DNA from: Candidatus Peregrinibacteria bacterium
Lineage (GTDB): Bacteria; Patescibacteriota; Gracilibacteria; Peribacterales; Peribacteraceae
Direction: 5' to 3'
DNA length: 6,235 bases
Assembly: GCA_016215715.1 (NCBI GenBank)
Contig: JACRIG010000116.1
Span: 1-6,235, forward strand
Of the stretch, positions 1 to 6,125 are shown piece by piece. The notes beneath the pieces are model-generated. The model saw only the letters and a program-made list of their open reading frames with translations, was not told the DNA's origin and did no database searches. Position 1 is the first letter of the stretch; the number at the start of each line of letters is the position of its first letter. A program made the translations under genes and the position numbers.

Positions 1-2
1 CG

Positions 3-737
3 ATTCTCAGAGACGCGCTCATTTTTGCAAACGGACGGCTCAGAGAATTAGCCGATATCTTCGGCGTTACGTATGCGTTCGCCGGACATTTTTCGCAGCT
101 GGATGCCGATCTGGAATGCATAGAAGCGGTGCAGGCGGCGGTGTCCGCTGATAAGGACAGCTACTATCTGCAGCATGCCGGCAGGGAGGACGACGTCCAA
201 TCGCTGCAGGATCTTCTGGATATGCTTCGCTGCATCCGGTCCGGAATGCGTCCGGTCAAAATTGATATCGGGACGTATCCGCAGGGCAGTCCCGAGCGGC
301 AGCTCGCGGAGGCTGTGTCCGCATGTCCTCCCGGCCGCCGCCGCACCATCCTCAACGGCATTCTGAATCAGGCCACTGCGGCGCTGCAGAATGGCCGGTC
401 GATTCTGGAGGCCAAAGAATACAAAGAAGAGGAGGTGATCCTCACAAAAAATCAACCCAATGATACGGTCTTTGCGGTGCTCAGTGAGGGAATAGAAGTG
501 ATCAATCCGGACACCGGCCAATCGATCGATATCATGGACACGCCGAATGTGCTCGGGGAAATATCCGCGGGTATCGAAGGCGGCTGCGCGACGGCGACCT
601 GTCGTGTGCGCAAAGGCTACACTGTGACCCTTCTTGGCATGAAGCGGGAACACTTTGTGCCGCTTCTCGAAGATGAGGAATTCGCCGACGACTACGGAAG
701 TCTCACGTACCAGCGTCTGGTGGAGCAGGAAAAGTAG
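3..737 (+). CDS. Cyclic-nucleotide-binding-like domain protein (5' partial)
   Basis: The reading frame is open from the left edge to TAG at 735-737 and encodes 244 visible residues, so the true start probably lies outside the window. An internal GTG at 129 is possible but the frame continues upstream without a stop. Visible residues 1-130 look alpha-helical and match no family I recognise. Residues about 138-222 follow the cyclic-nucleotide-binding beta-roll pattern: a turn at QPNDTVFAVLSEGIEVI, then LGEIS in the place of the phosphate-binding-cassette GE, then CATAT where ligand-binding members have RTA. The Arg that contacts the cyclic phosphate is replaced by Cys (about residue 195), so cAMP/cGMP binding is doubtful and the fold may be structural or bind something else. 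No DNA-binding helix-turn-helix is seen after the domain. No signal peptide can be judged because the N-terminus is missing. The fold call is moderate and the function is unknown. Confidence 0.65.
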   Translation: MLRDALIFANGRLRELADIFGVTYAFAGHFSQLDADLECIEAVQAAVSADKDSYYLQHAGREDDVQSLQDLLDMLRCIRSGMRPVKIDIGTYPQGSPERQLAEAVSACPPGRRRTILNGILNQATAALQNGRSILEAKEYKEEEVILTKNQPNDTVFAVLSEGIEVINPDTGQSIDIMDTPNVLGEISAGIEGGCATATCRVRKGYTVTLLGMKREHFVPLLEDEEFADDYGSLTYQRLVEQEK

Positions 738-758
738 GATGCAGGGTCTTTTTTCCTG

Positions 759-764
759 TAACAT
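759..764 (+). promoter_or_regulatory. -10-like hexamer TAACAT before lipoprotein gene
   Basis: TAACAT fits TAnnnT and ends 6 nt before the ATG at 771. No Shine-Dalgarno sequence lies between. A start site about 6-7 nt downstream would make the mRNA leaderless. It is the weakest of the five such motifs here, and the gene could also be co-transcribed with the preceding gene 33 nt upstream. Confidence 0.35.
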
Positions 765-770
765 GCCGCC

Positions 771-1316
771 ATGCGTATCCGCACTCCTTTTCTTGCCGCT
801 GCCCTCCTGCTTTCACTGGGAGCGTGCTCCGCGTCGCGTCCGGATGTTCCGACAGGCTGGCAACAGGAGAGCGTGCAGAATTTTTCCGTGTATCGTCCGG
901 GCGGCTGGACCGTCGAAGAGCCGCAGGAAGGAATGCTGCAGTTTCGCCCTCCCGCTTCTACCGACGTGGATATCACGATTGCAGTCCAGAGCACGCCGGA
1001 GGAGGATATGACACTCGCCGCGTACAACGATGAGTACCTCGCGTCGCTTGGCCCCGGGCTGAAGGAGGAGGGGCTATCATTCACGATCATTGCTTCAAAA
1101 GAGGCGACCCTTGCGGGCAGTCCGGGTCACTCGCTTCTGCTGTCGCTGCAGGGCGAACACGACGTGAAGGCGCTCTCCGTGTGGACGGTGCAAAACGGGA
1201 AAGTGTATACCGTGACCTACGCTGCAACGCCCGAACAGTTTGACGTCAGCATGCCGGTGATGGAGACGATGCTGAAGAGTGCCATCCTTTCCCCCCTCCC
1301 CGCGGGAGGGGATTAG
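771..1316 (+). CDS. PsbP/DcrB-like lipoprotein
   Basis: The predicted protein has 181 residues. It starts with a basic n-region (MRIR), a hydrophobic stretch at 7-16 and a lipobox L-G-A-C with the lipidated Cys at 19, so it is predicted to be an exported, membrane-anchored lipoprotein. The remainder (about 35-172) resembles the PsbP/Mog1/DUF1795 fold: NFSVYRPGGWTVEE near the start, an amphipathic middle segment with AAYNDEYLASL, and a final strand-helix pair VYTVTYAATPEQFDVSMPV. Such small lipoproteins are common and mostly uncharacterised, so no substrate is assigned. The last residues (LSPLPAGGD) are encoded by a GC-rich hairpin and look like an accidental C-terminal extension. The ATG at 771 was chosen because the signal peptide begins there. 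It lies 33 nt after the preceding gene and converges on the minus-strand gene ending at 1329. Confidence 0.8.
   Translation: MRIRTPFLAAALLLSLGACSASRPDVPTGWQQESVQNFSVYRPGGWTVEEPQEGMLQFRPPASTDVDITIAVQSTPEEDMTLAAYNDEYLASLGPGLKEEGLSFTIIASKEATLAGSPGHSLLLSLQGEHDVKALSVWTVQNGKVYTVTYAATPEQFDVSMPVMETMLKSAILSPLPAGGD
1293..1311. terminator. GC-rich hairpin at convergent gene junction
   Basis: CCCCTCCC (1293-1300) and GGGAGGGG (1304-1311) form a perfect 8-bp stem with a CGC loop. The hairpin lies at the very end of the lipoprotein gene, 18 nt before the stop of the opposing gene. There is no U-tract on either side, so it is not a textbook intrinsic terminator, but its position between converging genes suits a bidirectional terminator or an mRNA 3'-end stabiliser. 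Confidence 0.45.
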
Positions 1317-1328
1317 GGATAGCGTCCG

Positions 1329-2978
1329 TCACCGCGCCCAGTCGAACACGGTCATGTGCTCACTTCCGTCGATTTCAAACTGCGTGAAGATCCGGTAGAG
1401 ACCAGCGGGAGGGGTATCGATGTAGAAGATCGGGTCGCCGCCCGCGCGCAGGGAGGGATGAGAGTGGATGAAGAAGCCGTCTGTTGAAACGATGATACTG
1501 TGGCCGAAAGCCCCCATGAAATTTTCCAGACGCACCGGAGCGCCGGCTGCATCTGTGATGTGGTAGGTGAGGGACATGCCGCTCCCGGTGACTGCGGGTT
1601 CCAGTTGCATATGGTAGCCGTCGATCTCCCGCTCCCGGCTGAGGTCCACCGTCATGCCGGTCGGTCCCGTATCACCTGCGTAGGTTCGCTGAAACCGCAG
1701 TGCGTAGGAATGGCCGCGCGCGTCTGTAAAGTTGGCATACAGCCAGTAGGTCCCCCCGGCTGCCGGCGTGAAGGGCATTCGCCACACACCGAATGGATCG
1801 AGATCGGGATGGATGTGGTAGAAAGAGCGGAAGTCATCGCGCACGATGATGAGGTGCATTTTCTTGGTCAGACTGCTGCCATAGTCTCTGAAAATATCGT
1901 TTCTCTGTAGCACCGTGAAGGCGAAGTTTGTGTCGGTGCTTTCGTCCTGTATGTGAAGTTCAGGAAGGGGTGCCGGTGTGGGGGCAACCGGATGGCTCTG
2001 ATCCATGTGCTGGCTGTGCTCCATTGTTATACGTCTGTCGGAGGGCAGGACAGCACTCTCACCCGGAGGCACATAGACGTATGCGTCGGCTGCGCATCTC
2101 TCATTGACGATGCTTCGGAGAGCTGTGTTCATGCTGACATGATGATGCGGACGACCGAGAAGCATTTCCTTTATGCTGACCGGATCTTCACCGATGGTGT
2201 TGGCCAGCCTCGTCGCAATCCAGTCGATGTAGTCATCAGGAGTGTTGGGCCGTGCAATCAGTAGTTGCCGGAAATAACGATTCATACTGCAAATAGCCGC
2301 GTGTGTCCGCAGCGTCCTGTCGGTCGTGTCAGGGAGAATGGGGGCCATGTAGTCGAAGACAGAGAATGCAGGGGGCTGGAGACCGTAGATGCTCAGCACG
2401 AAGTCGAGGACCGATGCATGTTCCCCGAGTCCATGACCCCGGAAAATCGGTGCCGTTTCCGTCCAGCCGCCGTCGCGATCCCCTCCGCCTCCGCCACCCC
2501 CTTCGCCCTGCTCCCGTGCGCCGCCCGCGCCCGAGTCCGGCTGTTGTGCGCCACCTCCGGAAGGGACGGAACCGGCTTCCCCCGCACTTGATGCAGCGCT
2601 GGAAGATGAAGGTGTGGACATCTCCGACGAAACGCCGGAGCTGTCCTGCGAACTCTCACTGCTTCCCGCACTGCTGTCCGCAGAAGAAGAGCCGCCTGAG
2701 CCTGTTGGTGCGCTGCTGTCCGGAGCAGAGCTTTCGTTGCTGCTCATGGCAGACGAAGAACTGACGCATGGTCCGGTGTAGTCGTCATGTTTCAGATGAG
2801 GGTCGAGCGCTTGTACGGGAATCTCCATGGTGACATCCGGATCGGGCGGCGTGTGGCAGATGACTATTGTGTCGTGCGATGCCGTGCCTGTCATTCTGCT
2901 CCCGCTCATTGTTTTTGCACTCAGGATCATGAGACCGGTGATGCCGAGCAGAGCGATGTATTTTTGCTGTCGCGACAT
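1329..2978 (-). CDS. Secreted His-triad protein, putative metal-binding
   Basis: The predicted protein has 549 residues. Residues 7-21 form a hydrophobic export signal or anchor with no lipobox. Residues 36-71 match a short motif recurrent in bacterial extracellular proteins: CHTPP, then HLKHDD and GPC (C41, H42, H61, H64, C71). Residues 73-135 are Ser-rich and 140-170 Gly-rich with a Gly run, a flexible linker. Residues 185-300 form a mainly helical region I do not recognise. A Met/His patch MEHSQHMDQSH (319-329) precedes two beta-rich modules (about 345-432 and 453-547). Each carries a His followed 12-13 residues later by HxHP: H375 with H388/H390, and H493 with H505/H507. Similar HxHP modules occur in secreted proteins linked to heavy-metal handling, so copper or another metal is a plausible ligand, by inference only. 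The start at 2978 is supported by the signal sequence and a perfect TATAAT 8 nt upstream. It is divergent from the dehydrogenase gene. Confidence 0.85.
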   Translation of the reverse strand: MSRQQKYIALLGITGLMILSAKTMSGSRMTGTASHDTIVICHTPPDPDVTMEIPVQALDPHLKHDDYTGPCVSSSSAMSSNESSAPDSSAPTGSGGSSSADSSAGSSESSQDSSGVSSEMSTPSSSSAASSAGEAGSVPSGGGAQQPDSGAGGAREQGEGGGGGGGDRDGGWTETAPIFRGHGLGEHASVLDFVLSIYGLQPPAFSVFDYMAPILPDTTDRTLRTHAAICSMNRYFRQLLIARPNTPDDYIDWIATRLANTIGEDPVSIKEMLLGRPHHHVSMNTALRSIVNERCAADAYVYVPPGESAVLPSDRRITMEHSQHMDQSHPVAPTPAPLPELHIQDESTDTNFAFTVLQRNDIFRDYGSSLTKKMHLIIVRDDFRSFYHIHPDLDPFGVWRMPFTPAAGGTYWLYANFTDARGHSYALRFQRTYAGDTGPTGMTVDLSREREIDGYHMQLEPAVTGSGMSLTYHITDAAGAPVRLENFMGAFGHSIIVSTDGFFIHSHPSLRAGGDPIFYIDTPPAGLYRIFTQFEIDGSEHMTVFDWAR

Positions 2979-2986
2979 TTCTTCTC

Positions 2987-2992
2987 ATTATA
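2987..2992 (-). promoter_or_regulatory. -10 box TATAAT of the secreted His-triad gene
   Basis: On the minus strand the sequence reads TATAAT, then GAGAAGAA, then ATG, a consensus -10 ending 8 nt before the start codon. Transcription would begin within about one base of the ATG. No convincing TTGACA-like -35 is present. The corresponding position is occupied by the palindrome ATAGCTAT (3009-3016). Confidence 0.6.
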
Positions 2993-2997
2993 GCCGA

Positions 2998-3008
2998 AAA
3001 ACGGTTTT
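2998..3008. promoter_or_regulatory. Small inverted repeat AAAAC-G-GTTTT
   Basis: This 5-bp inverted repeat with a one-base centre lies in the -10/-35 spacer of the minus-strand promoter. It could be a small operator, but its size makes chance likely. Confidence 0.2.
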
Positions 3009-3016
3009 ATAGCTAT
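3009..3016. promoter_or_regulatory. Palindrome ATAGCTAT shared by divergent promoters
   Basis: This perfect 8-bp palindrome lies 16 nt from the minus-strand TATAAT and 15 nt from the plus-strand TACAAT, so it occupies the -35 position of both divergent promoters. Its core TAGCTA matches TTGACA at only 3 of 6 bases. It may be a shared -35 element or a regulator site. No regulator gene is visible nearby. Confidence 0.35.
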
Positions 3017-3031
3017 GGATCAGGGCTCCGC

Positions 3032-3037
3032 TACAAT
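3032..3037 (+). promoter_or_regulatory. -10 box TACAAT of the dehydrogenase run
   Basis: TACAAT matches the -10 consensus at 5 of 6 bases and ends 7 nt before the ATG at 3045. This supports 3045 over the in-frame ATGs at 3015 and 3036, which lie upstream of or within the box. No Shine-Dalgarno sequence is present. Confidence 0.55.
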
Positions 3038-3044
3038 GCGGTCC

Positions 3045-4031
3045 ATGGCACAGATCACCTTCCTTGAGGTCGATGCGGAAGATCAGAAATCCGTGCGGGA
3101 ACGTTTTCCGGAGGCGCAGGTTTTTGATCGAGTGCTTCAGGGAAAGGCGCTCGTCGATGCCTGCAAGGATGCCGGAGTGGTTTCCTGCTTCATCCACACA
3201 AGCTTCACAAAGGAGATTTTGATGAAACTTCCGCAGCTCAGACTCCTCTGCACCCGCTCGGTCGGCTCGGATCACATCGACGCTGAAACCTGCAAAAAAC
3301 AGGGGATCACCGTCTGCAACGTGCCCGACTACGGTTCGCACGTCATCGCGGAGCATGTGTTTGCATTGCTGCTCAGTACGCTGCGTCACGTGACCGAAGC
3401 GGATGCGAAGGTGGAGGGCGGCGCGTTCGACTATCACGGACTCAGGGGGATAGCGCTGCGTGGCAAGACGCTGGGCATCGTCGGGACGGGGAAAATCGGC
3501 CGGCGCGTCGCCGAAATCGCGCACGGGTTCGGCATGAAGATCGTCGCTGTTGACCAGTGCCGCACGCTGGAGATCATCGACCGGTTTGGCGTGCAGTATG
3601 TTTCGCCCGATGCACTTCTTATGCAAAGCGACATCATCACACTGCACGTTCCCGATACGAAAGAAACGGAGCACATGATCGATGCCGCTGCGTTTAAAAA
3701 AATGAAAGCAGGCGCGATCCTTGTGAATACCGCCCGCGGTTCCCTCATCGACTCCCGTGCGCTGCTCGGGGCTCTCAAAACCGGAAAAATCGCGTACGCA
3801 CTTCTCGACGTACTGGAGCACGAGCAGAACTTTACGGAAAACAAAGAACTGATTGCGCATCCGAAGGTTGTGACGACGCCCCACATTGCCTTCTACGCCG
3901 ACGACTCCATGAAGAACATGTTCAGCGATTCTTTTCTGAGTATCGAACAGTGGATGGCGGGCGAAACGCCGGAGCACGTCGTGAAGCCGCTCAATGTTGT
4001 CTGCGATCTTTCCGGCATTCGAAAGCCATGA
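3045..4031 (+). CDS. D-isomer-specific 2-hydroxyacid dehydrogenase
   Basis: The predicted protein has 328 residues, normal for the family, and is a cytoplasmic NAD(P)H-dependent enzyme interconverting 2-oxo acids and D-2-hydroxy acids. The Rossmann motif GTGKIG is at 147-152, and D170 ends the second strand, which favours NAD. The catalytic set is complete: R231 in NTARG, E260 in LDVLEHE, and H280 in TPHIAF. The substrate-binding region has RSVGSDHID (71-79) and the segment NVPDYGSHVIAEHVFALLL (92-110). Overall it resembles D-lactate dehydrogenase-type members, so regenerating NAD during fermentation by reducing pyruvate to D-lactate is a reasonable guess. Substrate specificity cannot be read from the sequence, and glyoxylate or hydroxypyruvate reduction is possible. 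The start at 3045 gives the usual N-terminus (MAQITFLEVD) and sits just after a -10 box. Its TGA overlaps the next gene's ATG (ATGA), suggesting translational coupling. Confidence 0.92.
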   Translation: MAQITFLEVDAEDQKSVRERFPEAQVFDRVLQGKALVDACKDAGVVSCFIHTSFTKEILMKLPQLRLLCTRSVGSDHIDAETCKKQGITVCNVPDYGSHVIAEHVFALLLSTLRHVTEADAKVEGGAFDYHGLRGIALRGKTLGIVGTGKIGRRVAEIAHGFGMKIVAVDQCRTLEIIDRFGVQYVSPDALLMQSDIITLHVPDTKETEHMIDAAAFKKMKAGAILVNTARGSLIDSRALLGALKTGKIAYALLDVLEHEQNFTENKELIAHPKVVTTPHIAFYADDSMKNMFSDSFLSIEQWMAGETPEHVVKPLNVVCDLSGIRKP

Positions 4032-4300
4032 CATCGCTGTTGTCCTCCCCCGGCATGATCGCCGCGACCGCCGCTGTTTTTCTCATTGAGGCTGCCTCTC
4101 TCGTCGCTCTTGTCGTCGGTCTGCTCTGCTACCGCCACATCGTCAAAAGTCACAGGGAATTTCTCCTTTCCCTGCACCAGTCTGAAAAGGAGGCCAGCCG
4201 GGAGTCCGTCGGTTTCCTTTTCTGGCTGTATCTTCTCCTGACGCTCATCATCGTACTGCTCACGGCCGGCGTCTACATTTTTCATCCGTCCCTGTTCTGA
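4028..4300 (+). CDS. Small two-TM membrane protein, unknown function
   Basis: The predicted protein has 90 residues and matches no family I recognise. Two hydrophobic segments (about 11-34 and 62-85) flank a charged, probably cytoplasmic loop of about 27 residues containing YRHIVKSHREFLLSLHQSEKEASRES. The start at 4028 is chosen because it overlaps the dehydrogenase stop as ATGA and places TM1 near the N-terminus. A longer in-frame ATG at 3950 would overlap the dehydrogenase by 82 nt and add an Arg-rich tail that looks like shadow sequence. The stop overlaps the next ATG (TGATG), so it is probably translated together with the PH-domain protein and may be its membrane partner. That partnership is inferred from gene order only. 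Confidence 0.75.
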   Translation: MTSLLSSPGMIAATAAVFLIEAASLVALVVGLLCYRHIVKSHREFLLSLHQSEKEASRESVGFLFWLYLLLTLIIVLLTAGVYIFHPSLF

Positions 4301-4860
4301 TGATGACAAACGAGTCTCCCGCAAACGGCCTCTCACTCCTGTCGCGGCTTGACCGTTACTGGATCAAGCGTCCTGCCCCCGGACCTGTGCTGACAGCCCA
4401 TGAGCGGCTCATCTGCATTTCCACCGAACACTGGATCAAGTACGTGTTCCCGTCTCTGCTCTATGCATTGCTCATGGGGACCAGCGCGTTCTTCCTGTAT
4501 CTTGCCGTCCTCGCGGCCCCATCCATCCACGGACTCTCACTCTTCTTCACCGTCGCCGCGCTCGCGGTGTTTTTCCTCTTCCACCACTGGTTCTTCTGGT
4601 TCCTGCTGGCCGAGTCGCAGGCGCATATCATCGTGACCAGCAGGCGGATCGTGTACATTCATGAGCGTCTGCTGCGGCAGGAGGAGATGGTTGAGGTGTC
4701 GTTCGAGAAGATGAAAACCGTCGAAGCGCGCAAATCGAATATTCTCCAGATCATTCTCAACTACGGAAGCCTCGACTTCGAGTCGAAGGCAAAGCTCACC
4801 CGCGTCCCGCATCCCGGCACTCTCGCAATGCGCATCGAGCAGGCGATGGGGATGATCTGA
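4300..4860 (+). CDS. Bacterial PH-domain (bPH2/YdbT-like) membrane protein
   Basis: The predicted protein has 186 residues: a soluble N-terminus of about 45, two TM helices (about 48-72 and 78-103) joined by a short hairpin, and a C-terminal cytoplasmic domain at 105-183. The domain follows the bacterial PH2 pattern: HIIVTSRRIVYIHERLL, then VSFEKMKTVEARKSNILQ, then NYGSLDF, ending in RVPHPG. Proteins of this architecture are membrane-associated, and most have no established biochemical role. It starts at ATG 4300, overlapping the upstream TGA by one base. A second ATG follows immediately at 4303 and cannot be excluded as the real start. No Shine-Dalgarno sequence is present, so reinitiation after the upstream gene is likely. 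It closes the run that begins with the dehydrogenase. Confidence 0.85.
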   Translation: MMTNESPANGLSLLSRLDRYWIKRPAPGPVLTAHERLICISTEHWIKYVFPSLLYALLMGTSAFFLYLAVLAAPSIHGLSLFFTVAALAVFFLFHHWFFWFLLAESQAHIIVTSRRIVYIHERLLRQEEMVEVSFEKMKTVEARKSNILQIILNYGSLDFESKAKLTRVPHPGTLAMRIEQAMGMI

Positions 4861-4870
4861 TGCTGCGCTG

Positions 4871-4879
4871 TGGTACCCT
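4871..4879 (+). promoter_or_regulatory. Extended -10 TGgTACCCT before the PNPOx-fold gene
   Basis: TGG followed by TACCCT fits an extended -10 (TGn) with a TAnnnT core, ending 6 nt before the ATG at 4886. It lies 10 nt after the PH-domain stop, so this gene may be transcribed both from its own promoter and by read-through. The match to the full TATAAT consensus is only 3 of 6. Confidence 0.4.
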
Positions 4880-4885
4880 GTGCCT

Positions 4886-5359
4886 ATGCACGGAACACTC
4901 TCAGACGCAGACATGGACGAGCTGCTCGTATCCGGAATATTCGGACACCTCGGGTACTGTGACGGGAACAAACCGTACGTGGTACCGCTCGCGTACGTGT
5001 TTCACGACGGCGTCATTTACGGCCAGACGACCGAGGGGCGGAAGATCGATCTCGTCCGCAAAAATCCTCTTGTTTGTTTTCAGGTGCAGCATGAGAGGAA
5101 CTACGAGTGGCGCAGCGTCCTGTGTTGGGGGACGTTCGAGGAGTTTGATTTCGAGCGACTGGAACATGAGGAGGCGCTGCCTATCCTTACACTTCTCACC
5201 GAACGCCTCGGCGGCATTCAGAAGAACGTCGGCATCGTTCTTCCGTCATTCTCGCTTGAGGGAGCGGCTGCCGCGAAGACCGTCGACGGCAGGAAGTCGG
5301 TGCTTTTCCGGATTCTCGTCACGGAGAGGACGGGGAAGTTTTATAGGGCGGAGGGATGA
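4886..5359 (+). CDS. NimA-like pyridoxamine 5'-phosphate oxidase-fold protein
   Basis: The predicted protein has 157 residues, typical for small flavin-binding split-barrel proteins of the NimA/PNPOx-like group. Characteristic segments are GHLGYCDGNKPYVVPLAYVF (20-39), the strand VIYGQTTEGRKIDLVRKNP (43-61) with the Gly-Arg-Lys typical of the group, LVCFQVQ (62-68), and WRSVLCWGTFEEF (75-87), the strand pair that helps form the FMN site. The fold usually binds FMN, F420 or haem. Members include nitroimidazole reductases, but the substrate here is unknown, and it should not be called a resistance gene on this evidence. An in-frame GTG at 4880 would add two residues. ATG 4886 is preferred because an extended -10 ends 6 nt before it. 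It is convergent with the B3/B4 gene, 55 nt away. Confidence 0.85.
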   Translation: MHGTLSDADMDELLVSGIFGHLGYCDGNKPYVVPLAYVFHDGVIYGQTTEGRKIDLVRKNPLVCFQVQHERNYEWRSVLCWGTFEEFDFERLEHEEALPILTLLTERLGGIQKNVGIVLPSFSLEGAAAAKTVDGRKSVLFRILVTERTGKFYRAEG

Positions 5360-5363
5360 TGAT

Positions 5364-5394
5364 GCCGGAGAGGAAGCGGATCCGTTTCATCGGC
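5364..5394. terminator. Imperfect hairpin between convergent genes
   Basis: GAAGCG (5373-5378) pairs with CGTTTC (5383-5388), including one G-U pair, around a GATC loop. An outer GCCG/CGGC pair (5364-5367, 5391-5394) closes it with unpaired bases in between. No U-tract follows on either strand. It is placed where a bidirectional terminator would be expected, in the 55-nt gap between converging stops, but it is structurally weak. Confidence 0.3.
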
Positions 5395-5414
5395 TGGTGC
5401 ATCGTGAGATTCCT

Positions 5415-6119
5415 TCAGCGTATCGCGCATTCCGGTCGTTCCTTCGTCAGAACCTCAATGCGTGTCTCCGCCCTGCAGTGCTCTGCCGTCAGCGCGGAAA
5501 GTTCCTGCAGGATTCCATCCAGTTTTTCCCGCGTCACAGGCGGAAATCCTTCGACGACGATCACTGCGTTTTTGGTGTGCTCCGTAATCTTCGTCCGGTC
5601 GCCCTCGCGCCAGTTGAGTTTGCGACAAATAATTCCTGTATCGTCGCGATACACCAGCTCTCCTGCGACGGCGGGATCATTCGCTTCCTCACCGAGAGGC
5701 GTGAACGGTTCGCCCCCGTCCGCAATGGTCAGCCGGAGATCACCGCTGCATGTGTCCGTATCCTCCGCACCGATGCACACGACATGACGAAGTGAAATGA
5801 CGTTGTAGATGTCGACGAGGGGATTGATGACGGGCAGTTGCCCGCCTTTCAGCACACGCTTCAGAAGCGCCTGCACCGACGGCGGAAATTTATTCGGATT
5901 GTTCCCGAACGAACGATGAATCTCCTGCATCGCGGCGATGTTCGGATGTTCTTTGAATGTTGCTTCATTCAGTGTACTTCGCACCTGCTTCTCGGCTTCG
6001 CACAGGAGCGCTTCCGTCGCGCCGTCGGCCGCACTGTTATCGATACTTTCCGCGACGATGATACCGATCATCGCATCGGGATGACGGGAAAAGACTTCAG
6101 AGGATACGAAAAATTGCAT
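5415..6119 (-). CDS. Stand-alone B3/B4 domain protein (PheRS-beta editing-domain type)
   Basis: The predicted protein has 234 residues and consists mostly of one B3/B4 domain, the fold that in phenylalanyl-tRNA synthetase beta subunits hydrolyses Tyr-tRNA(Phe). Diagnostic segments are FGNNPNKFPPSVQALLKRVL (71-90), LPVINPLVDIYNVISL (95-110), GEPFTPLGE (136-144), and the Asp/Arg-rich strand GELVYRDDTGIICRKLNWRE (153-172), followed by KITEHTKNAVIVVEG. This matches free-standing B3/B4 proteins, not a synthetase fragment, because the B1, B5 and anticodon-binding parts are absent. A role in clearing mischarged tRNA in trans is plausible by family, but the substrate is not shown. An upstream in-frame ATG at 6200 would add 27 residues that cover the promoter and a hairpin. 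ATG 6119 gives the usual N-terminus and follows an extended -10, so it is chosen. Confidence 0.9.
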   Translation of the reverse strand: MQFFVSSEVFSRHPDAMIGIIVAESIDNSAADGATEALLCEAEKQVRSTLNEATFKEHPNIAAMQEIHRSFGNNPNKFPPSVQALLKRVLKGGQLPVINPLVDIYNVISLRHVVCIGAEDTDTCSGDLRLTIADGGEPFTPLGEEANDPAVAGELVYRDDTGIICRKLNWREGDRTKITEHTKNAVIVVEGFPPVTREKLDGILQELSALTAEHCRAETRIEVLTKERPECAIR

Positions 6120-6125
6120 GTCGTC

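Noticed and set aside
48..764. 238-codon open frame on the minus strand
   Set aside because: It lies opposite the plus-strand CNB-like gene, which shows recognisable domain motifs. The minus translation has no family features.
2988..4034. 348-codon open frame on the minus strand
   Set aside because: It is the antisense shadow of the dehydrogenase, whose catalytic residues are all in the plus frame. It would also run across both divergent promoters.
4970..5002. Two nearby GTACGTG copies
   Set aside because: They lie inside the PNPOx-fold gene and encode the similar strands PYVV and AYVF, so the protein explains them.
4860..5795. 311-codon plus-strand frame starting at a TGATG overlap with the PH-domain gene
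   Set aside because: The overlap is tempting, but the product is Arg/Ser-rich without family features and runs across two well-supported genes, the PNPOx-fold gene in another frame and the B3/B4 gene antisense.
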